The translations under genes were made by a program, and so were the position numbers. Positions 37,904 to 53,069 of a DNA stretch of 64,000 nt are shown here, in pieces. The number at the start of each line of letters is the position of its first letter. Positions within the stretch are counted from its first letter, which is position 1. The DNA comes from Apostichopus japonicus (taxonomy: Eukaryota; Echinodermata; Holothuroidea; Aspidochirotida; Stichopodidae), in contig NC_092564.1 in assembly GCF_037975245.1 (NCBI RefSeq), forward strand, positions 21,679,984-21,743,983, read 5' to 3'. A model generated the notes under the pieces. That model saw only the letters and a program-made list of their open reading frames with translations. It was not told the origin of the DNA and did no database searches.

Positions 37904-40900
37904 GTCACCAGGGGTCACCAGGGGTCAAATTGTAAAAATCTCGTAAACACGATATCTCAGGTGGGTAATGTCGGACCAAATTCATATTTGGTTTGCCGGA
38001 GTACCGCCTACCCTTTGTTTTCGATACAGGTCAAAGGTCATTTGGGGTCACCGGGGTCAAATGATAAAAATCTCGTAAATACGATATGTCAGGTGGGTAA
38101 TGTCGGACCAACTTCATATTTCGTTAGCCGGAGTACCGCCTACCCTTTGTTTTCGATACAGGTCAAAGGTCATTTGGGGTCACCAGGGGTCACCAGGGGT
38201 CACCAGGGGTCACCAGGGGTCACCAGGGGTCAAATATTAAAAATCTCGTAAATACGATATGTCAGGTGGGTAATGTCGGACCAACTTCATATTTCGTTAG
38301 CCGGAGTACCGCCTACCCTTTGTTTTCGATACAGGTCAAAGGTCATTTGGGGTCACCAGGGGTCACCAGGGGTCACCAGGGGTCAAATTGTAAAAATCTC
38401 GTAAACACGATATCTCAGGTGGGTAATGTCGGACCAAATTCATATTTGGTTTTCCGGAGTACCGCTTACCCTTTGTTTTCGATGCAGGTCAAAGGTCATT
38501 TGGGGTCACCGGGGTCAAATTGTAAAAATCTCGTAAACACGATATCTCAGGTGGGTAATGTCGGACCAACTTCATATTTGGTTAGCCGGAGTACCGCCTA
38601 CCCTTTGTTTTCGATACAGGTCAAAGGTCATTTGGGGTCACCAGGGGTCACCAGGGGTCACCAGGGGTCAAATTTTAAAAATCTCGTAAACACGATATCT
38701 CAGGTGGGTAATGTCGGACCAAATTCATATTTGGTTTTCCGGAGTACCGCTTACCTTTTGTTTTCGATGCAGGTCAAAGGTCATTTGGGGTCACCAGGGG
38801 TCACCAGGGGTCAAATTGTAAAAATCTCGTAAACACGATATCTCAGGTGGGTAATGTCGGACCAACTTCATATTTGGTTTGCCGGAGTACCGCTTACCCT
38901 TTGTTTTCGATGCAGGTCAAAGGTCATTTGGGGTCACCGGGGTCAAATTATGAAAATCTCGTAAACACGATATCTCAGGTGGGTAATGTCGGACCAACTT
39001 CATATTTGGTTAGCCGGAGTACCGCCAACCCTTTGTTTTCGATACAGGTCAAAGGTCATTTGGGGTCACCAGGGGTCACCAGGGGTCACCAGGGGTCACC
39101 AGGGGTCACCAGGGGTCAAATTTTAAAAATCTCGTAAATACGATATGTCAGGTGGGTAATGTCGGACCAAATTCATATTTGGTTAGCCGGAGTACCGCCT
39201 ACCCTTTGTTTTCGATACAGGTCAAAGGTCATTTGGGGTCACCAGGGGTCACCAGGGGTCACCAGGGGTCAAATTTTAAAAATCTCGTAAACACGATATC
39301 TCAGGTGGGTAATTTCGGACCAAATTCATATTTGGTTTTCCGGAGTACCGCTTACCCTTTGTTTTCGATGCAGGTCAAAGGTCATTTGGGGTCACCGGGA
39401 TCTAATTGTAAAAATCTCGTAAACACGATATCTCAGGTGGGTAATGTCGGACCAACTTCATATTTGGTTAGCCGGAGTACCGCCTACCCTTTGTTTTCGA
39501 TACAGGTCAAAGGTCATTTGGGGTCACCAGGGGTCACCAGGGGTCACCAGGTGTCACCAGGGGTCACCAGGGGTCACCAGGGGTCACCAGGGGTCAAATT
39601 TTGAAAATCTCGTAAACACGATATCTCAGGTGGGTAATGTCGGACCAAATTCATATTTGGTTTACCGGAGTACCGCTTACCCTTTGTTTTCGATGCAGGT
39701 CAAAGGTCATTTGGGGTCACCAGGGGTCACCAGGGGTTAAATTGTAAAAATCTCGTAAACACGATATCTCAGGTGGGTAATGTCGGACCAACTTCATATT
39801 TGGTTAGCCGGAGTACCGCCTACCCTTTGTTTTCGATACAGGTCAAAGGTCATTTGGGGTCACCAGGGGTCACCAGGGGTCACCAGGGGTCAAATTTTAA
39901 AAATCTCGTAAACACGATATCTCAGGTGGGTAATGTCGGACCAAATTCATATTTGGTTTTCCGGAGTACCGCTTACCCTTTGTTTTCGATGCAGGTCAAA
40001 GGTCATTTGGGGTCACCGGGGTCAAATTATGAAAATCTCGTAAACACGATATCTCAGGTGGGTAATGTCGGACCAACTTCATATTTGGTTAGCCGGAGTA
40101 CCGCCTACCCTTTGTTTTCGATACAGGTCAAAGGTCATTTGGGGTCACCGGGGTCAAATTATAAAAATCTCGTAAACACGATATGTCAGGTGGGTAATGT
40201 CGGACCAACTTCATATTTGGTTAGCCGGAGTACCGCCTACCCTTTGTTTTCGATACAGGTCAAAGGTCATTTGGGGTCACCAGGGGTCACCAGGGGTCAC
40301 CAGGGGTCAAATTTTAAAAATCTCGTAAACACGATATCTCAGGTGGGTAATGTCGGACCAAATTCATATTTGGTTTAACGGAGTACCGCCTACCCTTTGT
40401 TTTCGATACAGGTCAAAGGTCATTTGTGGTCACCGGGGTCAAATTATAAAAATCTCGTAAATACGATATGTCAGGTGGGTAATGTCGGACCAACTTCATA
40501 TTTGGTTAGCCGGAGTACCGCCTTTCCTTTGTTTTCGATACAGGTCAAAGGTCATTTGGGGTCACCAGGGGTCACCAGGGGTCACCAGGGGTCACCAGGG
40601 GTCACCAGGGGTCAAATTGTAAAAATCTCGTAAACACGATATCTCAGGTGGGTAATGTCGGACCAAATTCATATTTGGTTTGCCGGAGTGCCGCCTACCC
40701 TTTGTTTTCGATACAGGTCAAAGGTCATTTGGGGTCACCGGGGTCAAATTATAAAAATCTCGTAAATACGATATGTCAGGTGGGTAATGTCGGACCAACT
40801 TCATATTTGGTTAGCCGGAGTACCGCCTACCCTTTGTTTTCGATACAGGTCAAAGGTCATTTGGGGTCACCAGGGGTCACCAGGGGTCACCAGGGGTCAC

Positions 40901-43583
40901 CAGGGGTCAAATTGTAAAAATCTCGTAAACACGATATCTCAGGTGGGTAATGTCGGACCAAATTCATATTTGGTTTGCCGGAGTACCGCCTACCCTTTGT
41001 TTTCGATACAGGTCAAAGGTCATTTGGGGTCACCGGGGTCAAATTATAAAAATCTCGTAAATACGATATGTCAGGTGGGTAATGTCGGACCAACTTCATA
41101 TTTGGTTAGCCGGAGTACCGCCTACCCTTTGTTTTCGATACAGGTCAAAGGTCATTTGGGGTCACCAGGGGTCACCAGGGGTCATTTGGGGTCAAATTTT
41201 AAAAATCTCGTAAATACGATATGTCAGGTGGGTAATGTCGAACCAACTTCATATTTGGTTAGCCGGAGTACCGCCTACCCTTTGTTTTCGATACAGGTCA
41301 AAGGTCATTTGGGGTCACCGGGGTCAAATTATGAAAATCTCGTAAACACGATATCTCAGGTGGGTAATGTCGGACCAACTTCATATTTGGTTAGCCGGAG
41401 TACCGCCTACCCTTTGTTTTCGATACAGGTCAAAGGTCATTTGGGGTCACCGGGGTCAAATTATAAAAATCTCGTAAACACGATATGTCAGGTGGGTAAT
41501 GTCGGACCAACTTCATATTTGGTTAGCCGGAGTACCGCCTACCCTTTGTTTTCGATACAGGTCAAAGGTCATTTGGGGTCACCAGGGGTCACCAGGGGTC
41601 ACCAGGGGTCAAATTTTAAAAATATCGTAAACACGATATCTCAGGTGGGTAATGTCGGACCAAATTCATATTTGGTTTAACGGAGTACCGCCTACCCTTT
41701 GTTTTCGATACAGGTCAAAGGTCATTTGTGGTCACCGGGGTCAAATTATAAAAATCTCGTAAATACGATATGTCAGGTGGGTAATGTCGGACCAACTTCA
41801 TATTTGGTTAGCCGGAGTACCGCCTACCCTTTGTTTTCGATACAGGTCAAAGGTCATTTGGGGTCACCAGGGGTCACCAGGGGTCACCAGGGGTCACCAG
41901 GGGTCAAATTTTAAAAATCTCGTAAATACGATATGTCAGGTGGGTAATGTCGGACCAACTTCATATTTGGTTAGGCGGAGTACCGCCTACCCTTTGTTTT
42001 CGATACAGGTCAAAGGTCATTTGGGGTCACCAGGGGTCACCAGGGGTCACCAGGGGTCACCAGGGGTCACCAGGGGTCAAATTTTAAAAATCTCGTAAAC
42101 ACGATATCTCAGGTGGGTAATTTCGGACCAAATTCATATTTGGTTTTCCGGAGTACCGCTTACCCTTTGTTTTCGATGCAGGTCAAAGGTCATTTGGGGT
42201 CACTTGGATCTAATTGTAAAAATCTCGTAAACACGATATCTCAGGTGGGTAATGTCGGACCAACTTCATATTTGGTTAGCCGGAGTACCGCCTACCCTTT
42301 GTTTTCGATACAGGTCAAAGGTCATTTGGTGTCACCAGGGGTCACCAGGGGTCACCAGGGGTCACCAGGGGTCAAATTTTAAAAATCTCGTAAACACGAT
42401 ATCTCAGGTGGGTAATGTCGGACCAAATTCATATTTGGTTTACCGGAGTACCGCTTACCCTTTGTTTTCGATGCAGGTCAAAGGTCATTTGGGGTCACCG
42501 GGGTCAAATTATGAAAATCTCGTAAACACGATATCTCAGGTGGGTAATGTCGGACCAACTTCATATTTGGTTAGCCGGAGTACCGCCTACCCTTTGTTTT
42601 CGATACAGGTCAAAGGTCATTTGGGGTCACCAGGGTCAAATTATAAAAATCTCGTAAACACGATATGTCAGGTGGGTAATGTCGGACCAACTTCATATTT
42701 GGTTAGCCGGAGTACCGCCTACCCTTTGTTTTCGATACAGGTCAAAGGTCACCAGGGGTCACCATTGGTCACCAGGGGTCACCAGGGGTCAAATTTTAAA
42801 AATCTCGTAAACACGATATCTCAGGTGGGTAATGTCGGACCAAATTCATATTTGGTTTTCCGGAGTACCGCTTACCCTTTGTTTTCGATGCAGGTCAAAG
42901 GTCATTTGGGGTCACCGGGGTCAAATTATGAAAATCTCGTAAACACGATATCTCAGGTGGGTAATGTCGGACCAACTTCATATTTGGTTTTCCGGAGTAC
43001 CGCTTACCCTTTGTTTTCGATACAGGTCAAAGGTCATTTGGGGTCACCGGGGTCAAATTATAAAAATCTCGTAAACACGATATGTCAGGTGGGTAATGTC
43101 GGACCAACTTCATATTTGGTTAGCCGGAGTACCGCCTACCCTTTGTTTTCGATACAGGTCAAAGGTCATTTGGGGTCACCAGGGGTCACCAGGGGTCACC
43201 AGGGGTCAAATTTTAAAAATCTCGTAAACACGATATCTCAGGTGGGTAATGTCGGACCAAATTCATATTTGGTTTTCCGGAGTACCGCTTACCCTTTGTT
43301 TTCGATGCAGGTCAAAGGTCATTTGGGGTCACCGGGGTCAAATTATGAAAATCTCGTAAACACGATATCTCAGGTGGGTAATGTCGGACCAACTTCATAT
43401 TTGGTTAGCCGGAGTACCGCCTACCCTTTGTTTTCGATACAGGTCAAAGGTCATTTGGGGTCACCGGGGTCAAATTATAAAAATCTCGTAAACACGATAT
43501 GTCAGGTGGGTAATGTCGGACCAACTTCATATTTGGTTAGCCGGAGTACCGCCTACCCTTTGTTTTCGATACAGGTCAAAGGT
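37904..43583 (+). repeat. Higher-order block E, copy 2 (about 5.7 kb)
   Basis: This is the tandem copy of block E, nearly identical to the first over kilobases and carrying the same private variants. A 326 bp deletion relative to copy 1 falls just after about 41,305, where a monomer with GTCGAACCAAC is joined directly to an ATTATGAAAA-type joint. Its right part, from about 41,784, is also the start of block F. Confidence 0.87.
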
Positions 43584-46500
43584 CATTTGGGGTCACCAGG
43601 GGTCACCAGGGGTCACCAGGGGTCACCAGGGGTCAAATTTTAAAAATATCGTAAACACGATATCTCAGGTGGGTAATGTCGGACCAAATTCATATTTGGT
43701 TTAACGGAGTACCGCCTACCCTTTGTTTTCGATACAGGTCAAAGGTCATTTGTGGTCACCGGGGTCAAATTATAAAAATCTCGTAAATACGATATGTCAG
43801 GTGGGTAATGTCGGACCAACTTCATATTTGGTTAGCCGGAGTACCGCCTACCCTTTGTTTTCGATACAGGTCAAAGGTCATTTGGGGTCACCAGGGGTCA
43901 CCAGGGGTCACCAGGGGTCACCAGGGGTCAAATTTTAAAAATCTCGTAAATACGATATGTCAGGTGGGTAATGTCGGACCAACTTCATATTTGGTTAGGC
44001 GGAGTACCGCCTACCCTTTGTTTTCGATACAGGTCAAAGGTCATTTGGGGTCACCAGGGGTCACCAGGGGTCACCAGGGGTCACCAGGGGTCACCAGGGG
44101 TCACCAGGGGTCAAATTTTAAAAATCTCGTAAACACGATATCTCAGGTGGGTAATTTCGGACCAAATTCATATTTGGTTTTCCGGAGTACCGCTTACCCT
44201 TTGTTTTCGATGCAGGTCAAAGGTCATTTGGGGTCACTTGGATCTAATTGTAAAAATCTCGTAAACACGATATCTCAGGTGGGTAATGTCGGACCAACTT
44301 CATATTTGGTTAGCCGGAGTACCGCCTACCCTTTGTTTTCGATACAGGTCAAAGGTCATTTGGGGTCACCAGGGGTCACCAGGGGTCACCAGGGGTCACC
44401 AGGGGTCACCAGGGGTCAAATTTTAAAAATCTCGTAAACACGATATCTCAGGTGGGTAATGTCGGACCAAATTCATATTTGGTTTACCGGAGTACCGCTT
44501 ACCCTTTGTTTTCGATGCAGGTCAAAGGTCATTTGGGGTCACCGGGGTCAAATTATGAAAATCTCGTAAACACGATATCTCAGGTGGGTAATGTCGGACC
44601 AACTTCATATTTGGTTAGCCGGAGTACCGCCTACCCTTTGTTTTCGATACAGGTCAAAGGTCATTTGGGGTCACCAGGGTCAAATTATAAAAATCTCGTA
44701 AACACGATATGTCAGGTGGGTAATGTCGGACCAACTTCATATTTGGTTAGCCGGAGTACCGCCTACCCTTTGTTTTCGATACAGGTCAAAGGTCACCAGG
44801 GGTCACCAGGGGTCACCAGGGGTCACCAGGGGTCAAATTTTAAAAATCTCGTAAACACGATATCTCAGGTGGGTAATGTCGGACCAAATTCATATTTGGT
44901 TTTCCGGAGTACCGCTTACCCTTTGTTTTCGATGCAGGTCAAAGGTCATTTGGGGTCACCGGGGTCAAATTATGAAAATCTCGTAAACACGATATCTCAG
45001 GTGGGTAATGTCGGACCAACTTCATATTTGGTTTTCCGGAGTACCGCTTACCCTTTGTTTTCGATACAGGTCAAAGGTCATTTGGGGTCACCGGGGTCAA
45101 ATTATAAAAATCTCGTAAACACGATATGTCAGGTGGGTAATGTCGGACCAACTTCATATTTGGTTAGCCGGAGTACCGCCTACCCTTTGTTTTCGATACA
45201 GGTCAAAGGTCATTTGGGGTCACCAGGGGTCACCAGGGGTCACCAGGGGTCAAATTTTAAAAATCTCGTAAACACGATATCTCAGGTGGGTAATGTCGGA
45301 CCAAATTCATATTTGGTTTAACGGAGTACCGCCTACCCTTTGTTTTCGATACAGGTCAAAGGTCATTTGGGGTCACCAGGGGTCACCAGGGGTCACCAGG
45401 GGTCACCAGGGGTCAAATTTTAAAAATCTCGTAAACACGATATCTCAGGTGGGTAATGTCGGACCAAATTCATATTTGGTTTAACGGAGTACCGCCTACC
45501 CTTTGTTTTCGATACAGGTCAAAGGTCATTTGTGGTCACCGGGGTCAAATTATAAAAATCTCGTAAATACGATATGTCAGGTGGGTAATGTCGGACCAAC
45601 TTCATATTTGGTTAGCCGGAGTACCGCCTACCCTTTGTTTTCGATACAGGTCAAAGGTCATTTGGGATCACCAGGGGTCACCAGGGGTCACCAGGGGTCA
45701 CCAGGGGTCACCAGGGGTCAAATTTTAAAAATCTCGTAAATACGATATGTCAGGTGGGTAATGTCGGACCAACTTCATATTTGGTTAGGCGGAGTACCGC
45801 CTACCCTTTGTTTTCGATACAGGTCAAAGGTCATTTGGGGTCACCAGGGGTCACCAGGGGTCACCAGGGGTCACCAGGGGTCACCAGGGATCAAATTTTA
45901 AAAATCTCGTAAACACGATATCTCAGGTGGGTAATTTCGGACCAAATTCATATTTGGTTTTCCGGAGTACCGCTTACCCTTTGTTTTCGATGCAGGTCAA
46001 AGGTCATTTGGGGTCACTTGGATCTAATTGTAAAAATCTCGTAAACACGATATCTCAGGTGGGTAATGTCGGACCAACTTCATATTTGGTTAGCCGGAGT
46101 ACCGCCTACCCTTTGTTTTCGATACAGGTCAAAGGTCATTTGGGGTCACCAGGGGTCACCAGGGGTCACCAGGGGTCACCAGGGGTCACCAGGGGTCAAA
46201 TTTTAAAAATCTCGTAAACACGATATCTCAGGTGGGTAATGTCGGACCAAATTCATATTTGGTTTACCGGAGTACCGCTTACCCTTTGTTTTCGATGCAG
46301 GTCAAAGGTCATTTGGGGTCACCGGGGTCAAATTATGAAAATCTCGTAAACACGATATCTCAGGTGGGTAATGTCGGACCAACTTCATATTTGGTTAGCC
46401 GGAGTACCGCCTACCCTTTGTTTTCGATACAGGTCAAAGGTCATTTGGGGTCACCAGGGTCAAATTATAAAAATCTCGTAAACACGATATGTCAGGTGGG

Positions 46501-46830
46501 TAATGTCGGACCAACTTCATATTTGGTTAGCCGGAGTACCGCCTACCCTTTGTTTTCGATACAGGTCAAAGGTCACCAGGGGTCACCAGGGGTCACCAGG
46601 GGTCACCAGGGGTCAAATTTTAAAAATCTCGTAAACACGATATCTCAGGTGGGTAATGTCGGACCAAATTCATATTTGGTTTTCCGGAGTACCGCTTACC
46701 CTTTGTTTTCGATGCAGGTCAAAGGTCATTTGGGGTCACCGGGGTCAAATTATGAAAATCTCGTAAACACGATATCTCAGGTGGGTAATGTCGGACCAAC
46801 TTCATATTTGGTTTTCCGGAGTACCGCTTA
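41784..46830 (+). repeat. Higher-order block F, copy 1 (about 5.1 kb)
   Basis: This stretch matches 46,920 onward with an offset of 5136 bp, later 4994 bp. Inside it a sub-block of about 1.8-2.0 kb recurs (41,784, 43,808 and about 45,588), each with the GGTTAGGCGGAG variant and the GGTCACTTGGATCTAATTG joint. Units in which AGGTCAAAGGTCA runs straight into ACCAGGGG, without the usual TTTGGGGTC, occur near 42,749 and 44,793. Confidence 0.82.
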
Positions 46831-46919
46831 CCCTTTGTTTTCGATACAGGTCAAAGGTCATTTGTGGTCACCGGGGTCAAATTATAAAAATCTCGTAAAT
46901 ACGATATGTCAGGTGGGTA

Positions 46920-49900
46920 ATGTCGGACCAACTTCATATTTGGTTAGCCGGAGTACCGCCTACCCTTTGTTTTCGATACAGGTCAAAGGTCATTTGGGGT
47001 CACCAGGGGTCACCAGGGGTCACCAGGGGTCACCAGGGGTCAAATTTTAAAAATCTCGTAAATACGATATGTCAGGTGGGTAATGTCGGACCAACTTCAT
47101 ATTTGGTTAGGCGGAGTACCGCCTACCCTTTGTTTTCGATACAGGTCAAAGGTCATTTGGGGTCACCAGGGGTCACCAGGGGTCACCAGGGGTCACCAGG
47201 GGTCACCAGGGGTCAAATTTTAAAAATCTCGTAAACACGATATCTCAGGTGGGTAATTTCGGACCAAATTCATATTTGGTTTTCCGGAGTACCGCTTACC
47301 CTTTGTTTTCGATGCAGGTCAAAGGTCATTTGGGGTCACTTGGATCTAATTGTAAAAATCTCGTAAACACGATATCTCAGGTGGGTAATGTCGGACCAAC
47401 TTCATATTTGGTTAGCCGGAGTACCGCCTACCCTTTGTTTTCGATACAGGTCAAAGGTCATTTGGTGTCACCAGGGGTCACCAGGGGTCACCAGGGGTCA
47501 CCAGGGGTCAAATTTTAAAAATCTCGTAAACACGATATCTCAGGTGGGTAATGTCGGACCAAATTCATATTTGGTTTACCGGAGTACCGCTTACCCTTTG
47601 TTTTCGATGCAGGTCAAAGGTCATTTGGGGTCACCGGGGTCAAATTATGAAAATCTCGTAAACACGATATCTCAGGTGGGTAATGTCGGACCAACTTCAT
47701 ATTTGGTTAGCCGGAGTACCGCCTACCCTTTGTTTTCGATACAGGTCAAAGGTCATTTGGGGTCACCAGGGTCAAATTATAAAAATCTCGTAAACACGAT
47801 ATGTCAGGTGGGTAATGTCGGACCAACTTCATATTTGGTTTGCCGGAGTACCGCCTACCCTTTGTTTTCGATACAGGTCAAAGGTCACCAGGGGTCACCA
47901 TTGGTCACCAGGGGTCACCAGGGGTCAAATTTTAAAAATCTCGTAAACACGATATCTCAGGTGGGTAATGTCGGACCAAATTCATATTTGGTTTTCCGGA
48001 GTACCGCTTACCCTTTGTTTTCGATGCAGGTCAAAGGTCATTTGGGGTCACCGGGGTCAAATTATGAAAATCTCGTAAACACGATATCTCAGGTGGGTAA
48101 TGTCGGACCAACTTCATATTTGGTTTTCCGGAGTACCGCTTACCCTTTGTTTTCGATACAGGTCAAAGGTCATTTGGGGTCACCGGGGTCAAATTATAAA
48201 AATCTCGTAAACACGATATGTCAGGTGGGTAATGTCGGACCAACTTCATATTTGGTTAGCCGGAGTACCGCCTACCCTTTGTTTTCGATACAGGTCAAAG
48301 GTCATTTGGGGTCACCAGGGGTCACCAGGGGTCACCAGGGGTCAAATTTTAAAAATCTCGTAAACACGATATCTCAGGTGGGTAATGTCGGACCAAATTC
48401 ATATTTGGTTTTCCGGAGTACCGCTTACCCTTTGTTTTCGATGCAGGTCAAAGGTCATTTGGGGTCACCGGGGTCAAATTATGAAAATCTCGTAAACACG
48501 ATATCTCAGGTGGGTAATGTCGGACCAACTTCATATTTGGTTAGCCGGAGTACCGCCTACCCTTTGTTTTCGATACAGGTCAAAGGTCATTTGGGGTCAC
48601 CGGGGTCAAATTATAAAAATCTCGTAAACACGATATGTCAGGTGGGTAATGTCGGACCAACTTCATATTTGGTTAGCCGGAGTACCGCCTACCCTTTGTT
48701 TTCGATACAGGTCAAAGGTCATTTGGGGTCACCAGGGGTCACCAGGGGTCACCAGGGGTCACCAGGGGTCAAATTTTAAAAATATCGTAAACACGATATC
48801 TCAGGTGGGTAATGTCGGACCAAATTCATATTTGGTTTAACGGAGTACCGCCTACCCTTTGTTTTCGATACAGGTCAAAGGTCATTTGTGGTCACCGGGG
48901 TCAAATTATAAAAATCTCGTAAATACGATATGTCAGGTGGGTAATGTCGGACCAACTTCATATTTGGTTAGCCGGAGTACCGCCTACCCTTTGTTTTCGA
49001 TACAGGTCAAAGGTCATTTGGGGTCACCAGGGGTCACCAGGGGTCACCAGGGGTCACCAGGGGTCAAATTTTAAAAATCTCGTAAATACGATATGTCAGG
49101 TGGGTAATGTCGGACCAACTTCATATTTGGTTAGGCGGAGTACCGCCTACCCTTTGTTTTCGATACAGGTCAAAGGTCATTTGGGGTCACCAGGGGTCAC
49201 CAGGGGTCACCAGGGGTCACCAGGGGTCACCAGGGGTCACCAGGGGTCAAATTTTAAAAATCTCGTAAACACGATATCTCAGGTGGGTAATTTCGGACCA
49301 AATTCATATTTGGTTTTCCGGAGTACCGCTTACCCTTTGTTTTCGATGCAGGTCAAAGGTCATTTGGGGTCACTTGGATCTAATTGTAAAAATCTCGTAA
49401 ACACGATATCTCAGGTGGGTAATGTCGGACCAACTTCATATTTGGTTAGCCGGAGTACCGCCTACCCTTTGTTTTCGATACAGGTCAAAGGTCATTTGGG
49501 GTCACCAGGGGTCACCAGGGGTCACCAGGGGTCACCAGGGGTCAAATTTTAAAAATCTCGTAAACACGATATCTCAGGTGGGTAATGTCGGACCAAATTC
49601 ATATTTGGTTTACCGGAGTACCGCTTACCCTTTGTTTTCGATGCAGGTCAAAGGTCATTTGGGGTCACCGGGGTCAAATTATGAAAATCTCGTAAACACG
49701 ATATCTCAGGTGGGTAATGTCGGACCAACTTCATATTTGGTTAGCCGGAGTACCGCCTACCCTTTGTTTTCGATACAGGTCAAAGGTCATTTGGGGTCAC
49801 CAGGGTCAAATTATAAAAATCTCGTAAACACGATATGTCAGGTGGGTAATGTCGGACCAACTTCATATTTGGTTAGCCGGAGTACCGCCTACCCTTTGTT

Positions 49901-51815
49901 TTCGATACAGGTCAAAGGTCACCAGGGGTCACCAGGGGTCACCAGGGGTCACCAGGGGTCAAATTTTAAAAATCTCGTAAACACGATATCTCAGGTGGGT
50001 AATGTCGGACCAACTTCATATTTGGTTTTCCGGAGTACCGCTTACCCTTTGTTTTCGATACAGGTCAAAGGTCATTTGGGGTCACCGGGGTCAAATTATA
50101 AAAATCTCGTAAACACGATATGTCAGGTGGGTAATGTCGGACCAACTTCATATTTGGTTAGCCGGAGTACCGCCTACCCTTTGTTTTCGATACAGGTCAA
50201 AGGTCATTTGGGGTCACCAGGGGTCACCAGGGGTCACCAGGGGTCAAATTTTAAAAATCTCGTAAACACGATATCTCAGGTGGGTAATGTCGGACCAAAT
50301 TCATATTTGGTTTAACGGAGTACCGCCTACCCTTTGTTTTCGATACAGGTCAAAGGTCATTTGGGGTCACCAGGGGTCACCAGGGGTCACCAGGGGTCAC
50401 CAGGGGTCAAATTTTAAAAATCTCGTAAACACGATATCTCAGGTGGGTAATGTCGGACCAAATTCATATTTGGTTTAACGGAGTACCGCCTACCCTTTGT
50501 TTTCGATACAGGTCAAAGGTCATTTGTGGTCACCGGGGTCAAATTATAAAAATCTCGTAAATACGATATGTCAGGTGGGTAATGTCGGACCAACTTCATA
50601 TTTGGTTAGCCGGAGTACCGCCTACCCTTTGTTTTCGATACAGGTCAAAGGTCATTTGGGATCACCAGGGGTCACCAGGGGTCACCAGGGGTCACCAGGG
50701 GTCACCAGGGGTCAAATTTTAAAAATCTCGTAAATACGATATGTCAGGTGGGTAATGTCGGACCAACTTCATATTTGGTTAGGCGGAGTACCGCCTACCC
50801 TTTGTTTTCGATACAGGTCAAAGGTCATTTGGGGTCACCAGGGGTCACCAGGGGTCACCAGGGGTCACCAGGGGTCACCAGGGATCAAATTTTAAAAATC
50901 TCGTAAACACGATATCTCAGGTGGGTAATTTCGGACCAAATTCATATTTGGTTTTCCGGAGTACCGCTTACCCTTTGTTTTCGATGCAGGTCAAAGGTCA
51001 TTTGGGGTCACTTGGATCTAATTGTAAAAATCTCGTAAACACGATATCTCAGGTGGGTAATGTCGGACCAACTTCATATTTGGTTAGCCGGAGTACCGCC
51101 TACCCTTTGTTTTCGATACAGGTCAAAGGTCATTTGGGGTCACCAGGGGTCACCAGGGGTCACCAGGGGTCACCAGGGGTCAAATTTTAAAAATCTCGTA
51201 AACACGATATCTCAGGTGGGTAATGTCGGACCAAATTCATATTTGGTTTACCGGAGTACCGCTTACCCTTTGTTTTCGATGCAGGTCAAAGGTCATTTGG
51301 GGTCACCGGGGTCAAATTATGAAAATCTCGTAAACACGATATCTCAGGTGGGTAATGTCGGACCAACTTCATATTTGGTTAGCCGGAGTACCGCCTACCC
51401 TTTGTTTTCGATACAGGTCAAAGGTCATTTGGGGTCACCAGGGTCAAATTATAAAAATCTCGTAAACACGATATGTCAGGTGGGTAATGTCGGACCAACT
51501 TCATATTTGGTTAGCCGGAGTACCGCCTACCCTTTGTTTTCGATACAGGTCAAAGGTCACCAGGGGTCACCAGGGGTCACCAGGGGTCACCAGGGGTCAA
51601 ATTTTAAAAATCTCGTAAACACGATATCTCAGGTGGGTAATGTCGGACCAAATTCATATTTGGTTTTCCGGAGTACCGCTTACCCTTTGTTTTCGATGCA
51701 GGTCAAAGGTCATTTGGGGTCACCGGGGTCAAATTATGAAAATCTCGTAAACACGATATCTCAGGTGGGTAATGTCGGACCAACTTCATATTTGGTTTTC
51801 CGGAGTACCGCTTAC
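46920..51815 (+). repeat. Higher-order block F, copy 2
   Basis: This is the second copy of block F. The offset shift from 5136 to 4994 bp reflects loss of one 132 bp monomer plus one decamer near 49,500-50,030. Sub-block starts at about 46,920, 48,944 and 50,582 repeat the pattern of copy 1, and a further related unit follows up to about 52,473. A private GGTTTGCCGG occurs near 47,837. Confidence 0.82.
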
Positions 51816-53069
51816 CCTTTGTTTTCGATACAGGTCAAAGGTCATTTGGGGTCACCGGGGTCAAATTATAAAAATCTCGTAAACACGATATGTCAGGTGG
51901 GTAATGTCGGACCAACTTCATATTTGGTTAGCCGGAGTACCGCCTACCCTTTGTTTTCGATACAGGTCAAAGGTCATTTGGGGTCACCAGGGGTCACCAG
52001 GGGTCACCAGGGGTCAAATTTTAAAAATCTCGTAAACACGATATCTCAGGTGGGTAATGTCGGACCAAATTCATATTTGGTTTAACGGAGTACCGCCTAC
52101 CCTTTGTTTTCGATACAGGTCAAAGGTCATTTGGGGTCACCAGGGGTCACCAGGGGTCACCAGGGGTCACCAGGGGTCAAATTTTAAAAATCTCGTAAAC
52201 ACGATATCTCAGGTGGGTAATGTCGGACCAAATTCATATTTGGTTTAACGGAGTACCGCCTACCCTTTGTTTTCGATACAGGTCAAAGGTCATTTGTGGT
52301 CACCGGGGTCAAATTATAAAAATCTCGTAAATACGATATGTCAGGTGGGTAATGTCGGACCAACTTCATATTTGGTTAGCCGGAGTACCGCCTACCCTTT
52401 GTTTTCGATACAGGTCAAAGGTCATTTGGGATCACCAGGGGTCACCAGGGGTCAAATTATGAAAATCTCGTAAACACGATATCTCAGGTGGGTAATGTCG
52501 GACCAACTTCATATTTGGTTAGCCGGAGTACCGCCTACCCTTTGTTTTCGATACAGGTCAAAGGTCATTTGGGGTCACCAGGGGTCACCAGGGGTCACCA
52601 GGGGTCAAATTTTAAAAATCTCGTAAACACGATATGTCAGGTGGGTAATGTCGGACCAACTTCATATTTGGTTAGCCGGAGTACCGCCTACCCTTTGTTT
52701 TCGATACAGGTCAAAGGTCATTTGGGGTCACCAGGGGTCACCAGGGGTCACCAGGGGTCAAATTTTAAAAATCTCGTAAACACGATATCTCAGGTGGGTA
52801 ATGTCGGACCAAATTCATATTTGGTTTAACGGAGTACCGCCTACCCTTTGTTTTCGATACAGGTCAAAGGTCATTTGTGGTCACCGGGGTCAAATTATAA
52901 AAATCTCGTAAATACGATATGTCAGGTGGGTAATGTCGGACCAACTTCATATTTGGTTAACCGGAGTACCGCCTACCCTTTGTTTTCGATACAGGTCAAA
53001 GGTCATTTGGGGTCACCAGGGGTCACCAGGGGTCACCAGGGGTCACCAGGGGTCACCAGGGGTCACCAG

